Below are positions 9,477 through 17,502 of a stretch of DNA of 64,000 bases, piece after piece. The DNA comes from Haemophilus parainfluenzae (GTDB taxonomy: Bacteria > Pseudomonadota > Gammaproteobacteria > Enterobacterales > Pasteurellaceae). The position numbers were made by a program, and so were the translations under genes. The stretch is from the NCBI RefSeq assembly GCF_900638025.1, contig NZ_LR134481.1, positions 496,001 to 560,000 of the forward strand, read 5' to 3'. Position 1 is the first letter of the stretch. Every line of letters starts with the position of its first letter. The notes beneath the pieces were generated by a model. The model was not told the origin of the DNA and made no database searches. It saw nothing but the letters and a program-made list of their open reading frames with translations.

Positions 9477-10747
9477 TAAGATAATAATCTTTGTACTAAA
9501 GAAGTATAAATATTAACCCCAGTAAGCAATTGATTTTCATCGAAATCAAATTCAGCTTCATGATGACCTGCTGTGCGATCTGCACCAAGAATGAAGTAAA
9601 TAGCTTTGCCTCCGTGTTCTTGTACACGTCTACCTAAAATAGTCGCATCTTCACTTGCATTGAAAGCATAATCTGAATTTACGTTATTTATTTGTAGTTG
9701 TTCAAGAGATATTTCTTCGATGAGTTTTATAAGTTCAACATCGTTATTCATATCCACTGCTTCACCTACAATTTCAGTTTCATACGCTACATCAAAACTT
9801 ATGGAGATACCTTTGGCTATTTGCATGACTTGTTCAGTCATGTATTCATTAATTGCTTTATTTTCTCCCCGCACTTCTAATTGTAATTCAGCAGAGGATG
9901 GAATAACATTTCGTCCTTCACCCGCTTTTAGCACACCCACATTAATTCTTGTCATGCCTTCACCATGGCGTGCAATACCATGAAGTTGAGTGACTGTATG
10001 CGCTGCAGCTAATAAAGCATTATGGCCTAAATGGGGGGCAGCACCTGCATGTGCAGGTTTACCTTTGTAGCGAATATCAATTTTTGTAGTGGAAAGAAAA
10101 TTTCTTGGATTAGCAATAACTGTGCCTGTATTCGCGCAAAAACTAATGTGTGAAGAAGCAAAATAATCTGCATCATCAATTATGCCACTTTGTGCAATGG
10201 CTGCTGCACCTCGAACACCTTCTTCTGCTGGTTGGAATACAATTTTTACTTTTCCAGTGAGTTTATCTTTGTTCTGAGCGATCCATAATGCAACACCTAA
10301 ACCTATTGTAATATGTGAATCATGTCCACAAGCATGCATAAAACCATCGTTAATTGAGGCAAAACCTTCTTTATTTGGAATATGCTCTGGTGAGCGAGTT
10401 TCCGTTACATTCACACAGTCTACGTCAAAACGTAACGCGATGGTTTTCCCTGGTTTACCTGAATCAAATAATGCCACACAACCAGTATATCCTTCCATTT
10501 TTTCGAGCCATTTTTTATTAGCTCCATAGGCTTTTGCATTAGCTAAACCTTTATCTACTACTGCTTGTTTTCGTCCACGAACAAAGTCCGGATTTATAAT
10601 TTGTTTGCCAAGAAAAATTTCAAAACAACCTAAGTCTTCTAAGTAATCCGCAATGCGAGAAGTTGTCCAAAATTCACTCCAGCCAATTTCTGGAAAACGG
10701 TGAAATTCACGACGCCATTTAACAAGTTGATTTAAATCTAAGTTCAT
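9476..10747 (-). CDS. M20-family metallo-amidohydrolase, AbgA-like
   Basis: A 423-residue cytoplasmic zinc peptidase/amidohydrolase. The M20 metal-binding blocks are seen in MHACGHDSHITIGLG, QPAEEGVRGAAAI and the C-terminal GHHEAEFDFDE. The lid region KPAHAGAAPHLGHNALLAAA is typical. It resembles the AbgA subunit of p-aminobenzoyl-glutamate hydrolase along its whole length, but no AbgB partner is present, so the substrate is open. The start at ATG 10745-10747 has AAAGGAGAAAAAA before it; an upstream in-frame extension to 10804 lies in the USS hairpin and is rejected. It is the last gene of a leftward run pepE-transporter-amidohydrolase. Confidence 0.85.
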   Translation of the reverse strand: MNLDLNQLVKWRREFHRFPEIGWSEFWTTSRIADYLEDLGCFEIFLGKQIINPDFVRGRKQAVVDKGLANAKAYGANKKWLEKMEGYTGCVALFDSGKPGKTIALRFDVDCVNVTETRSPEHIPNKEGFASINDGFMHACGHDSHITIGLGVALWIAQNKDKLTGKVKIVFQPAEEGVRGAAAIAQSGIIDDADYFASSHISFCANTGTVIANPRNFLSTTKIDIRYKGKPAHAGAAPHLGHNALLAAAHTVTQLHGIARHGEGMTRINVGVLKAGEGRNVIPSSAELQLEVRGENKAINEYMTEQVMQIAKGISISFDVAYETEIVGEAVDMNNDVELIKLIEEISLEQLQINNVNSDYAFNASEDATILGRRVQEHGGKAIYFILGADRTAGHHEAEFDFDENQLLTGVNIYTSLVQRLLS

Positions 10748-10777
10748 TTTTTTCTCCTTTAAAAGTCTATAAAAACA

Positions 10778-10802
10778 GACCGCACTTAAATAAAGTGCGG
10801 TC
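10778..10802. terminator. Inverted uptake-sequence hairpin between the carrier and amidohydrolase genes
   Basis: GACCGCACTT (10778-10787) and AAGTGCGGTC (10793-10802) form a perfect 10-bp stem with T-rich flanks on both strands. Within the leftward operon it could attenuate expression of the amidohydrolase. Confidence 0.8.
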
Positions 10803-10817
10803 AATTTTTTACTATTT

Positions 10818-12113
10818 CTACAACATAAATAATGCTAAGAATAAAACAGCAAGTATCATGCCTGGTGCGGTACGTTTTACCATTTCTACTGGACTTACCA
10901 TAGCAAGGCCTGCACAAACAATAGTTACGCCTGCAATTGGTGAAGCTGTACGACCAATTGCACCAGCAATGGCTGCTGCCATACCAAGATTTACATGAGT
11001 GTAGCCGAGTTCTACAGCATGTGGTGTGACGGCACTGTTAAAGGCAATCGCTGCCGCATCCCCAGAACCTGTAATTAAGCCCATTAAGAATGGTCCAATT
11101 GTTGCACCCCAACGTACAAATTCGTTGGATTCTTTTAAGAAAGAAATTGCAGCATCAACTGCGCCCGTAGATTTTAAACCTGCTACAAATACACTGGCTG
11201 CAATGATGATACCAAGTACGTTTGCATAAGAATTTCCCATACCATTGAAAAATTCTTCAGTAATTTTTACTGGGGAAATTCGAGTGACGATAATGCCGTA
11301 AATTGCGCCAATGAGCATCGCTTGAGGCACACCCATTTTAGTCCATTCAAGACCTGGCACTTGTTGTAATGACGTTCCACCAATCACTAAAATAACTAAT
11401 GGTATTAATGGTGCAAGGGCATAAAGTACATTGACGCCTTCAACAACTTTAATTTCACTTTCTTTTTGTTCTGCAAGATAAGCTTGGCGATGTTGTTCAC
11501 CATAATCTTTAAAAACAAGCGCAAGAATTGTTAAAACAACAGCACCTATTGCTCCCGCAATCATGTTATATGGTGCATGTGAAAGGTTTACTTGAGCGAT
11601 AGTTAAGCCTGACATTTCACTAATCATTGCTGAGTGAGAAGAACCTGGGCTCATCATTGATCCAAAAGTCCCTGCTAAAATAGCTGCCCCAGCAGTAGCT
11701 GGTCGAACACCCGCACTTTTTAAAACAGGAATTAATGTTGCACCAACCGCAGCTGCACAACCAGCAGCAGAAGGGATAGCAATATTAATGAAAAAGGTGA
11801 TGACGGTTGCAATCGGAATTAAGAAGAATTTTAATCCGCTTAATGGTTTGGTAAGTAAATGCACTAGATGAGTATCACATTGAGTGTATTTCATTACATA
11901 AGCAAAACCCATACTAGAACAGATAGCCATAATTAATCCGCCAGATGTCATGCTTTTGGCAAAAGCATCTAATGCGCCCATTGGATTAAGCGTCAGAATG
12001 GACATTATTAAACCAACACCAATTAAAACGGTTCGGGTTTCGGCTTTTTTAATCAGAAAATAAATTGTGGCAATAATGCCAATCACTGCAACGATGGATT
12101 TAAATAATTCCAT
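10818..12113 (-). CDS. DcuC-family anaerobic C4-dicarboxylate/anion carrier
   Basis: A 431-residue polytopic inner-membrane carrier with about 10-12 hydrophobic segments. The general layout resembles the DcuC family (LLIGVVVI-like start, central SAAGCAAAVGATLIPVL and GSMMSPGSSHSAMISEM re-entrant region, ending NLGMAAAIAGAIGRTASPIAGVTI-like). DcuC moves C4-dicarboxylates in anaerobic cells. Here the neighbours PepE and an M20 amidohydrolase suggest an aspartate-containing or acylated amino acid substrate instead, which is inference. It starts 17 bases after pepE with AAAGGGAACA as ribosome site. Confidence 0.8.
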   Translation of the reverse strand: MELFKSIVAVIGIIATIYFLIKKAETRTVLIGVGLIMSILTLNPMGALDAFAKSMTSGGLIMAICSSMGFAYVMKYTQCDTHLVHLLTKPLSGLKFFLIPIATVITFFINIAIPSAAGCAAAVGATLIPVLKSAGVRPATAGAAILAGTFGSMMSPGSSHSAMISEMSGLTIAQVNLSHAPYNMIAGAIGAVVLTILALVFKDYGEQHRQAYLAEQKESEIKVVEGVNVLYALAPLIPLVILVIGGTSLQQVPGLEWTKMGVPQAMLIGAIYGIIVTRISPVKITEEFFNGMGNSYANVLGIIIAASVFVAGLKSTGAVDAAISFLKESNEFVRWGATIGPFLMGLITGSGDAAAIAFNSAVTPHAVELGYTHVNLGMAAAIAGAIGRTASPIAGVTIVCAGLAMVSPVEMVKRTAPGMILAVLFLALFML

Positions 12114-12130
12114 TATATGTTCCCTTTAAG

Positions 12131-12835
12131 TTAATAAGAAAAAGTTGTATTGATGTCAAATGTGCCACATTCCATATTTTCACTGAAGCACAAAATAGGA
12201 TTTTCACCCAAAACAGTTGCCATTTCATTTTGTATATGAAGCGCAGAACCTTCAGGCAATGCATATACAAGTGTGGTTGGATTAACGAGTAAAAATTCTG
12301 CCAAACGTTCTTCTCGGCTTTCACCATTATGGCCTTGCATTTTACCTGAAATAAAGTGCGGATTAATTTGATGAGGAAAAAGTTGTAATGCTTGAAATGA
12401 AGGAGGATAAGTAATCGGCATATCATTAGTTGTCATAATAGATGCGCCCGCTACATTGGCCCCAGCACTCCAACCAAAATAAGGCGTACCGTTATTTACT
12501 TTTTCACGAATGATATCAATCAAATTGTGTTCATAAAGTTGTTTTAACAAACAAAATGTATTCCCGCCGCCAATAGCAATGACATCTGCTTGTTCAATAA
12601 TATCTCGATGCTGTTTGCCACGATGAACGGAAACAATATTCATCCCTAAATCAGAAAGTGCATTTTGCACAGTTTTTTCATATTCATCAAAAGTGCGGCG
12701 TACCCCAGCATAAGGCACAAAAGCAATTGTTTTACCATTATAATCAGCCAAGAAATTTTGTAACCAAGGTATGGCATGTTCAAGATAACCTGTGTTCTTG
12801 TATTTTGAACTACTGAGCAGTAACATGTTTTTCAT
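12131..12835 (-). CDS. pepE: Peptidase E, alpha-aspartyl dipeptidase
   Basis: A 234-residue cytoplasmic serine peptidase of family S51 that hydrolyses dipeptides with N-terminal aspartate. The nucleophile serine lies in [15 protein letters not shown], with IGGGNTF before it and the catalytic histidine in QINPHF. The start has AAAAAGGAGTAGAAA upstream; a second methionine at codon 4 is possible. First gene of the leftward run with the carrier and amidohydrolase. The divergent region 12836-12957 holds an FNR-like site. Confidence 0.93.
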   Translation of the reverse strand: MKNMLLLSSSKYKNTGYLEHAIPWLQNFLADYNGKTIAFVPYAGVRRTFDEYEKTVQNALSDLGMNIVSVHRGKQHRDIIEQADVIAIGGGNTFCLLKQLYEHNLIDIIREKVNNGTPYFGWSAGANVAGASIMTTNDMPITYPPSFQALQLFPHQINPHFISGKMQGHNGESREERLAEFLLVNPTTLVYALPEGSALHIQNEMATVLGENPILCFSENMECGTFDINTTFSY

Positions 12836-12917
12836 TTTCTACTCCTTTTTAGAGGCATTTAGCAATACCGATATTACGCTTAGAAAAGGTTAATTTTCAA
12901 CGAAAAATTATTATTGT

Positions 12918-12931
12918 TTGACGAATATCAA
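12918..12931. promoter_or_regulatory. FNR-like box upstream of pepE
   Basis: TTGACGAATATCAA matches the FNR consensus TTGAT-N4-ATCAA at 9 of 10 positions. It lies in the divergent region between pepE and the chimeric ORF, about 90 bases from the pepE start, and could link the scavenging block to oxygen supply. Confidence 0.45.
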
Positions 12932-12957
12932 AAAATAAACCGTGTCAGGAGAAAACT

Positions 12958-13158
12958 ATGTCAATTAATCTTAATCGTGTTCAAAATTTAATTGAAAAAC
13001 TGGCTTTTATTTCATGTTATATCAGTGAAAATGAGACCATCCGTGCGATTTTAATCTTTATGTTGACCGCTCTTTCCTTTGTCATGGTTAAACGTTACAC
13101 CCGAAAACTCGGCCAACAAACAGAATTTCAGCCTATTTTGTTAAGAGTATTGTCCTAA
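12958..13158 (+). pseudogene. Chimeric ORF: start of a lost gene fused to the rseC tail
   Basis: A 66-codon frame with a good ribosome site (CAGGAGAAAACT). Its first 18 codons (MSINLNRVQNLIEKLAF) are unrelated to rseC. From about codon 19 on it matches the last 48 residues of RseC, including SENExIRAI and [10 protein letters not shown]. The protein would have a single membrane segment and no cysteine cluster, so it is unlikely to act as RseC. As I recall the H. influenzae Rd map, a gene annotated as N-carbamoyl-L-amino acid amidohydrolase lies between pepE and potE. The N-terminal piece may be the remains of that gene. Confidence 0.7.
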
Positions 13159-13258
13159 ATAAAAAGAACGGTTGAAAACAATTAAATTTTCAACCGCTCT
13201 TTTGTACTTAGCTTATTACTACTCGAAAGAGCCTACATTAAGATGTGGGCGTTTCTTT
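13011..13258 (+). repeat. Direct repeat copy 2: rseC 3' end plus terminators
   Basis: Second copy of 9230-9476 at a constant offset of 3781 bases up to a one-base indel near the end. It ends at the potE stop codon, just as copy 1 ends at the M20 stop. Many differences are third-position changes, so the duplication is not very recent or came from another strain. Confidence 0.9.
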
Positions 13259-13259
13259 T

Positions 13260-14579
13260 TTAATTAGCTTGTGATTTTTTAAGATCAAATTTGTAAGAAA
13301 CAAAACCATACAATGTCCAACCAATAAAGGTCACAATTGAACCATATAACATCGCTTGTTCACCGGCTGCATAAAGTGCATAGATACTATAGAGTGAACC
13401 AATAAAGGCAACAAAAACGGTTGTTTTATATTTTTGTGGCGCAACATTTTCCGCTTTCAATAACACTGCGAGAGCAGCCATTGAGAGTAAGTATGGGATG
13501 ACGTTTGTAACCACTGCTAAGTCCACCAACACGTTAAATTGTTTATTTAATGATGGGCTGATTGTCATTAAAGAGAGTAAAGTTTGTAACGCAGTAATGG
13601 TAATCATACCAACAACAGGTGCATCTTTACTGGTAACTTTTTTGAAAAATGCTGGGAAATAACCTTCTTCTGCTGAAGATTTGAATACTTGAGCAATAGT
13701 GAACTGCCAGCCTAATAATGAACCAAAGCAAGACATCACCATTAAGCCCATGATAACTTTACCGACAGTTTCATCAAACATATGAGCAAAGGCTAAACCG
13801 AATGGCGCTGTTGAATTAGCGAGTTCAAGGTTAGGTACAATACCTGCAATCACGTTAGTTGAAACGATATAAATTACCGCTGCCCCTAAGGTACCACCAA
13901 GTACTGCGATTGGTACGTTTTTCTCTGGATTTTCAACGGCATCTGCGTTAGCACAAGCTGATTCTAACCCTAAGAACGCCCATAATGTCATTGAAATAGA
14001 TACACCGATCGCTTCAAAAGTTGGTACGTTGTGTGGGTTCCAAGAGTTTACATACATTGAACCATCGAACCATTTCCAACCGATGATTGAAATACCTACC
14101 ACAGGAATAATTACACCCCAAATGGTGAATGAACTGATATTACCGGTGATTCTTGCACCACCAAAGTTAAGAACGGTTGCAAGCCAAAGGGTGAAAATAG
14201 TCCATAATGCGATAGAAAGTGGAGAAAGGGTTGCACCTAGAAGCTCTGAACCATAACCCACCGCAGAAATCGCGATTGCTGTATTCGCAATAACTAATGA
14301 TACACCGTAGGTGTAGTTTGCCATGAAGTTACCGGCTTTACCGAAAGAATATTCCGCATAACCGCCCATACCACCAGATTTTTTACTGAACATACCGCAT
14401 TGTGCGAATGCGTAAGCTAAGGCTGTTGAACCAACGGCTGTTACAAGCCAAGAAACGATGGAGATAGTCCCAATTTCGGCCAATTTGGTCGGTAACATAA
14501 TGATACCGGAACCCATCATATTAACCATGGTAAGAATGGTGAGTTGTACCACACCAATTTTATTACTTTTAGCACTCAT
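13260..14579 (-). CDS. potE: Putrescine-ornithine antiporter
   Basis: A 439-residue APC-family inner-membrane antiporter that exchanges cytoplasmic putrescine for ornithine. The start IGVVQLTILTMVNMMGSGII and about 12 hydrophobic segments fit PotE in order and length. It follows speF in the same direction with a uptake-sequence hairpin between, forming the inducible ornithine decarboxylation system that consumes protons in acid. Confidence 0.95.
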   Translation of the reverse strand: MSAKSNKIGVVQLTILTMVNMMGSGIIMLPTKLAEIGTISIVSWLVTAVGSTALAYAFAQCGMFSKKSGGMGGYAEYSFGKAGNFMANYTYGVSLVIANTAIAISAVGYGSELLGATLSPLSIALWTIFTLWLATVLNFGGARITGNISSFTIWGVIIPVVGISIIGWKWFDGSMYVNSWNPHNVPTFEAIGVSISMTLWAFLGLESACANADAVENPEKNVPIAVLGGTLGAAVIYIVSTNVIAGIVPNLELANSTAPFGLAFAHMFDETVGKVIMGLMVMSCFGSLLGWQFTIAQVFKSSAEEGYFPAFFKKVTSKDAPVVGMITITALQTLLSLMTISPSLNKQFNVLVDLAVVTNVIPYLLSMAALAVLLKAENVAPQKYKTTVFVAFIGSLYSIYALYAAGEQAMLYGSIVTFIGWTLYGFVSYKFDLKKSQAN

Positions 14580-14594
14580 AATTTATACTCCTAC

Positions 14595-14632
14595 AAGTGC
14601 GGTCAAAAAATCAGATGTTTTTAACCGCACTT
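14595..14632. terminator. Inverted uptake-sequence hairpin between speF and potE
   Basis: AAGTGCGGT at 14595-14603 pairs with ACCGCACTT at 14624-14632, extended by A/T pairing. Partial termination here would lower potE relative to speF. Confidence 0.75.
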
Positions 14633-14683
14633 TTTTGTTTGTGCTGAGAGGGTTATGAAGAAGATCTTCACAACCTCACTTTA

Positions 14684-16846
14684 TTAATAGTCAGTTAAAA
14701 CATAGCCATATGCACGAGTACGTCCATCAGGGTCTTTTTGTAAGTAAACCCCTTGGATTTCAGGTGCGAAACCAGGTAATGTGTTGATCCCTTCTTCTAA
14801 TGCAAGGAAATATTGTTGTGCTGTAGTGCTCCATTTTTCTCCTGGCACTACACATAACACACCTGGAGGGTAAGGTAACGCACCTTCCGCAGCCACACGA
14901 CCAACAATATCAGTCAACGGAACGAGTTCAACTTTGTTACGCACTAACTCAATATTTGCATCATGTGGATTTAATACATATTCTGGTAATGTCGCTTTGC
15001 GGAACAAATCTTTTTGAAGTTGTTTTACATTGCGGCTTACATAAAGGTCATGCATTTCTTGGCATAATTGACGGATTGTGTAACCTTTGTAGCGGTCTTC
15101 GTTGTTTTTGTACACAGTTGGCAATACATCTTTTAATAAAGAGTCTTGCTTAATGTGTTTTTCAAACAAGGCGATTTGAGCAACTAAAGTTTGCATTTTG
15201 GTGAGGGTTTCTGCCGGAGTGAGCAAGAATAAGATTGAGTTCAAGTCACATTTTTCCGGAATAATACCGTTTTCACGTAAGTAGTTAGCAAGAATGGTTG
15301 CTGGTACACCAAATTCTTCATATTCACCTGTTTCTAAGCTAATACCCGGTGTGGTAAGCAAGAATTTACATGGGTCAACGAAGTATTGTTCATCAGCATA
15401 ACCTTCAAATTTATGCCATGTATCTGTTGGGTGGAATTTGAAGAATTCGAGATTAGTTGCGATTTCTTCTGTGTCATAATCTTGCCATTTTTTACCTTTA
15501 ATTGTGGTTGGAATAAATGGACGAATTAATTCACAGTGATTTAATACTAATTTACGTGCTTCGATACCGACTTTCACACATTCATGCCATAATCGACGAC
15601 CAGCTTCACTACCTTGAATTTTCGCATTCACATCTAACGTAGCAAATAACGGATAGAACGGACTAGTTGACGCATGTAGCATAAAGGCATTATTGAAACG
15701 TTTGTGGTTTACATAACGATCTTGACCTTTAATGTGTTTATCTTTTTTGTGAATTTGTGAAGTTTGTGAGAAACCTGCTTGTTGTTTATGAACAGATTGT
15801 GTCACTAAAATACCTGGGTCATTTTCATTTAATTCAAGCAATAATGGCGAGCAGTCTTTCATCATTGGAATGAATTGTTCATAACCTACCCATGCAGAGT
15901 CGAATAAGATGTAATCACAAAGATGACCAATTTTATCTACCACTTGACGTGCGTTATAAATTGTACCGTCATAAGTACCTAATTGAATAACAGCTAAACG
16001 GAATGGACGTTTTTGGTTTAATTTTTCAGGCGCCACTTCTTTAATTAATGATTTCAAATAATCTTCTTCGAAGCAGTGACTATCGATACCACCAATGAAA
16101 CCAAATGGGTTACGAGCAGTTTCTAAGTAAATTGGGGTTGCACCCGCTTGAATTAATGCACCATGGTGGTTTGATTTATGGTTATTACGGTCAAATAACA
16201 CTAAATCGCCTGGAGCAAGTACAGCATTTAACGCAACTTTGTTTGAAGAAGATGTACCATTCAATACGAAGTAAGTTTTATCTGCATTGAATACTTGAGC
16301 CGCATATTTTTGTGCATCACAAGCTGCTCCTTCGTGAATTAACAAGTCACCTAATTTTACGTCCGCATTACAAATGTCCGAACGGAAAATGTTTTCACCG
16401 TAGAAGTCATAAAGGAAACGGCCTGCTGGATGTTTACGATAGTATTGACCACCTTGATGTCCCGGACAGTCAAAAGCAATATTACCCATTTCTACATATT
16501 CACTTAACATTTTGAAGAATGGAGGTAACATTTTTTCTTCATAAAGTTTCGATGCAGTTTCGATTTGACGGCTATAAAGTTTGATGTCATAACCGTTTAA
16601 ATCTTGAATATGGTAAATAGAATCATAAAATTTTGGATCCACTTGTTGTTCTTCTGTTTGAACAACGAATACAGGAACGCCGAATTTTGTTGCTTGAATT
16701 CTATCGAGGTATTCACCTACATCACTTGAACTTAATACGATGGCTGCAACATCTGTAAAGTCTGTTTTAGCAATCTCAACTAATTCTCTATTTGTAGAGA
16801 AATATTGTTCAACTTTTGGGCTATATGCAATTTTTAAGTTTGGCAT
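14684..16846 (-). CDS. speF: Inducible ornithine decarboxylase
   Basis: A 720-residue fold-type I PLP decarboxylase converting ornithine to putrescine. An N-terminal wing domain (about residues 1-105) precedes the catalytic domain, with FDCPGHQGGQYY, LNGTSSSNKVALNA and the PLP lysine in SVHKQQAGFSQTS. Length matches SpeF/SpeC. The ribosome site AAAGGAGTTCATT fixes the start. A 250-base leader separates it from the arrest peptide speFL, which implies ornithine-dependent induction as in enterobacteria. Confidence 0.97.
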   Translation of the reverse strand: MPNLKIAYSPKVEQYFSTNRELVEIAKTDFTDVAAIVLSSSDVGEYLDRIQATKFGVPVFVVQTEEQQVDPKFYDSIYHIQDLNGYDIKLYSRQIETASKLYEEKMLPPFFKMLSEYVEMGNIAFDCPGHQGGQYYRKHPAGRFLYDFYGENIFRSDICNADVKLGDLLIHEGAACDAQKYAAQVFNADKTYFVLNGTSSSNKVALNAVLAPGDLVLFDRNNHKSNHHGALIQAGATPIYLETARNPFGFIGGIDSHCFEEDYLKSLIKEVAPEKLNQKRPFRLAVIQLGTYDGTIYNARQVVDKIGHLCDYILFDSAWVGYEQFIPMMKDCSPLLLELNENDPGILVTQSVHKQQAGFSQTSQIHKKDKHIKGQDRYVNHKRFNNAFMLHASTSPFYPLFATLDVNAKIQGSEAGRRLWHECVKVGIEARKLVLNHCELIRPFIPTTIKGKKWQDYDTEEIATNLEFFKFHPTDTWHKFEGYADEQYFVDPCKFLLTTPGISLETGEYEEFGVPATILANYLRENGIIPEKCDLNSILFLLTPAETLTKMQTLVAQIALFEKHIKQDSLLKDVLPTVYKNNEDRYKGYTIRQLCQEMHDLYVSRNVKQLQKDLFRKATLPEYVLNPHDANIELVRNKVELVPLTDIVGRVAAEGALPYPPGVLCVVPGEKWSTTAQQYFLALEEGINTLPGFAPEIQGVYLQKDPDGRTRAYGYVLTDY

Positions 16847-17069
16847 AATGAACTCCTTTATTTATTTTTGACGTAAAGTTACCCAGCATTATTAATTTTA
16901 ATAATGCAATAGATTTATTTAGAATAAAACAACCCTCTCTAGTTTTTTATTATAAAAACCAAAGTAAGAATATATTTATTTTAAATTAAATAAGATTAAG
17001 TTAATTCCTAAAGATATTTCTTACCTGTTCTAGGCAATACAAAAATATCCAGAAATTAATCTGTGGAGA

Positions 17070-17104
17070 CTCTCTAAACAGAGAGAACAACTCTGTTTAG
17101 AGAG
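17070..17104 (-). promoter_or_regulatory. Hairpin overlapping the speFL stop codon (candidate attenuator)
   Basis: CTCTCTAAACAGAG (17070-17083) and CTCTGTTTAGAGAG (17091-17104) form a perfect 14-bp stem with a 7-base loop. In the leftward transcript its first arm contains the last sense codon and the stop codon of speFL (stop at 17097-17099). A ribosome arrested at the peptide's end would prevent the stem from forming. There is no U-run right after it, so it is not a simple terminator. Confidence 0.75.
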
Positions 17105-17204
17105 CCGTGTTGGATGGTTTGTTTTGAGAAGCAAATAAAGAGTATGAGAAACAAGAACGATAAGATGGCATCATAATATGACGAGTGCGACGAATATGAG
17201 CCAT
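17097..17204 (-). CDS. speFL: SpeFL ornithine-sensing arrest peptide (leader of speF)
   Basis: A 35-codon leader ORF starting at ATG 17202-17204. Its sequence MAHIRRTRHIMMPSYRSCFS matches the start of the E. coli SpeFL sensor HIRRTTHIMK, and the aligned 25-residue block ends at SQ where E. coli SpeFL ends at AR. Eight extra residues (NKPSNTAL) follow before the stop. In E. coli this nascent chain captures ornithine in the ribosome, stalls it and allows speF transcription. AAAAGG precedes the start. A longer frame reaching 17291 exists, but the conserved part begins here. Too short for most gene callers. Confidence 0.85.
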   Translation of the reverse strand: MAHIRRTRHIMMPSYRSCFSYSLFASQNKPSNTAL

Positions 17205-17335
17205 TAAAGAACGACCTTTTATCGGATTAAACCGTAAAAGTCTTAATGCCTTTGTATGGACATATCTGTGTATATATGTACGAAATAGCATAGAAAAAAT
17301 CCCTCTTTCTATCTAAACTAACCTTTGTTGGGTAC

Positions 17336-17364
17336 ATTCTCTGCTTGTGTAAATATTATGTCAA
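17336..17364 (-). promoter_or_regulatory. Candidate promoter of speFL-speF-potE
   Basis: On the minus strand TTGACA (17364-17359) is a perfect -35. GAGAAT 17 bases later (17341-17336) is a 4-of-6 -10. Transcription would begin near 17329, about 125 bases before speFL. Confidence 0.5.
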
Positions 17365-17382
17365 TAATATTTTTCAAAAAAC

Positions 17383-17396
17383 GTGATCATTATCAA
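17383..17396. promoter_or_regulatory. FNR-like box upstream of the speF promoter
   Basis: Minus strand TTGATAATGATCAC matches TTGAT-N4-ATCAA at 9 of 10 positions. Its centre lies about 60 bases upstream of the predicted start site, the spacing of a class I FNR activator site. It suggests anaerobic induction of ornithine decarboxylation. Confidence 0.55.
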
Positions 17397-17502
17397 AAAA
17401 ATAAATTTAAATTTTACATAAAAATAAAACTACAAAAGTATGGAAATATTTTATCCTTAAAATGAGATGATAAATAAATATACCAATTTATCTAGATCCT
17501 TC

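Noticed and set aside
12100..12426. 108-codon frame overlapping pepE on the same strand
   Set aside because: It is out of frame with pepE, which has catalytic motifs; it has no ribosome site and no family resemblance.
16847..17069. Riboswitch or second leader peptide between speFL and speF
   Set aside because: The stretch is AT-rich with no clear aptamer-like pairing or frame with a ribosome site, apart from the hairpin reported at 17070-17104.
17097..17291. Longer 64-codon version of the speF leader peptide
   Set aside because: The 29 extra N-terminal codons have no match to SpeFL, and the conserved part begins at the internal ATG, which has its own AAAAGG.
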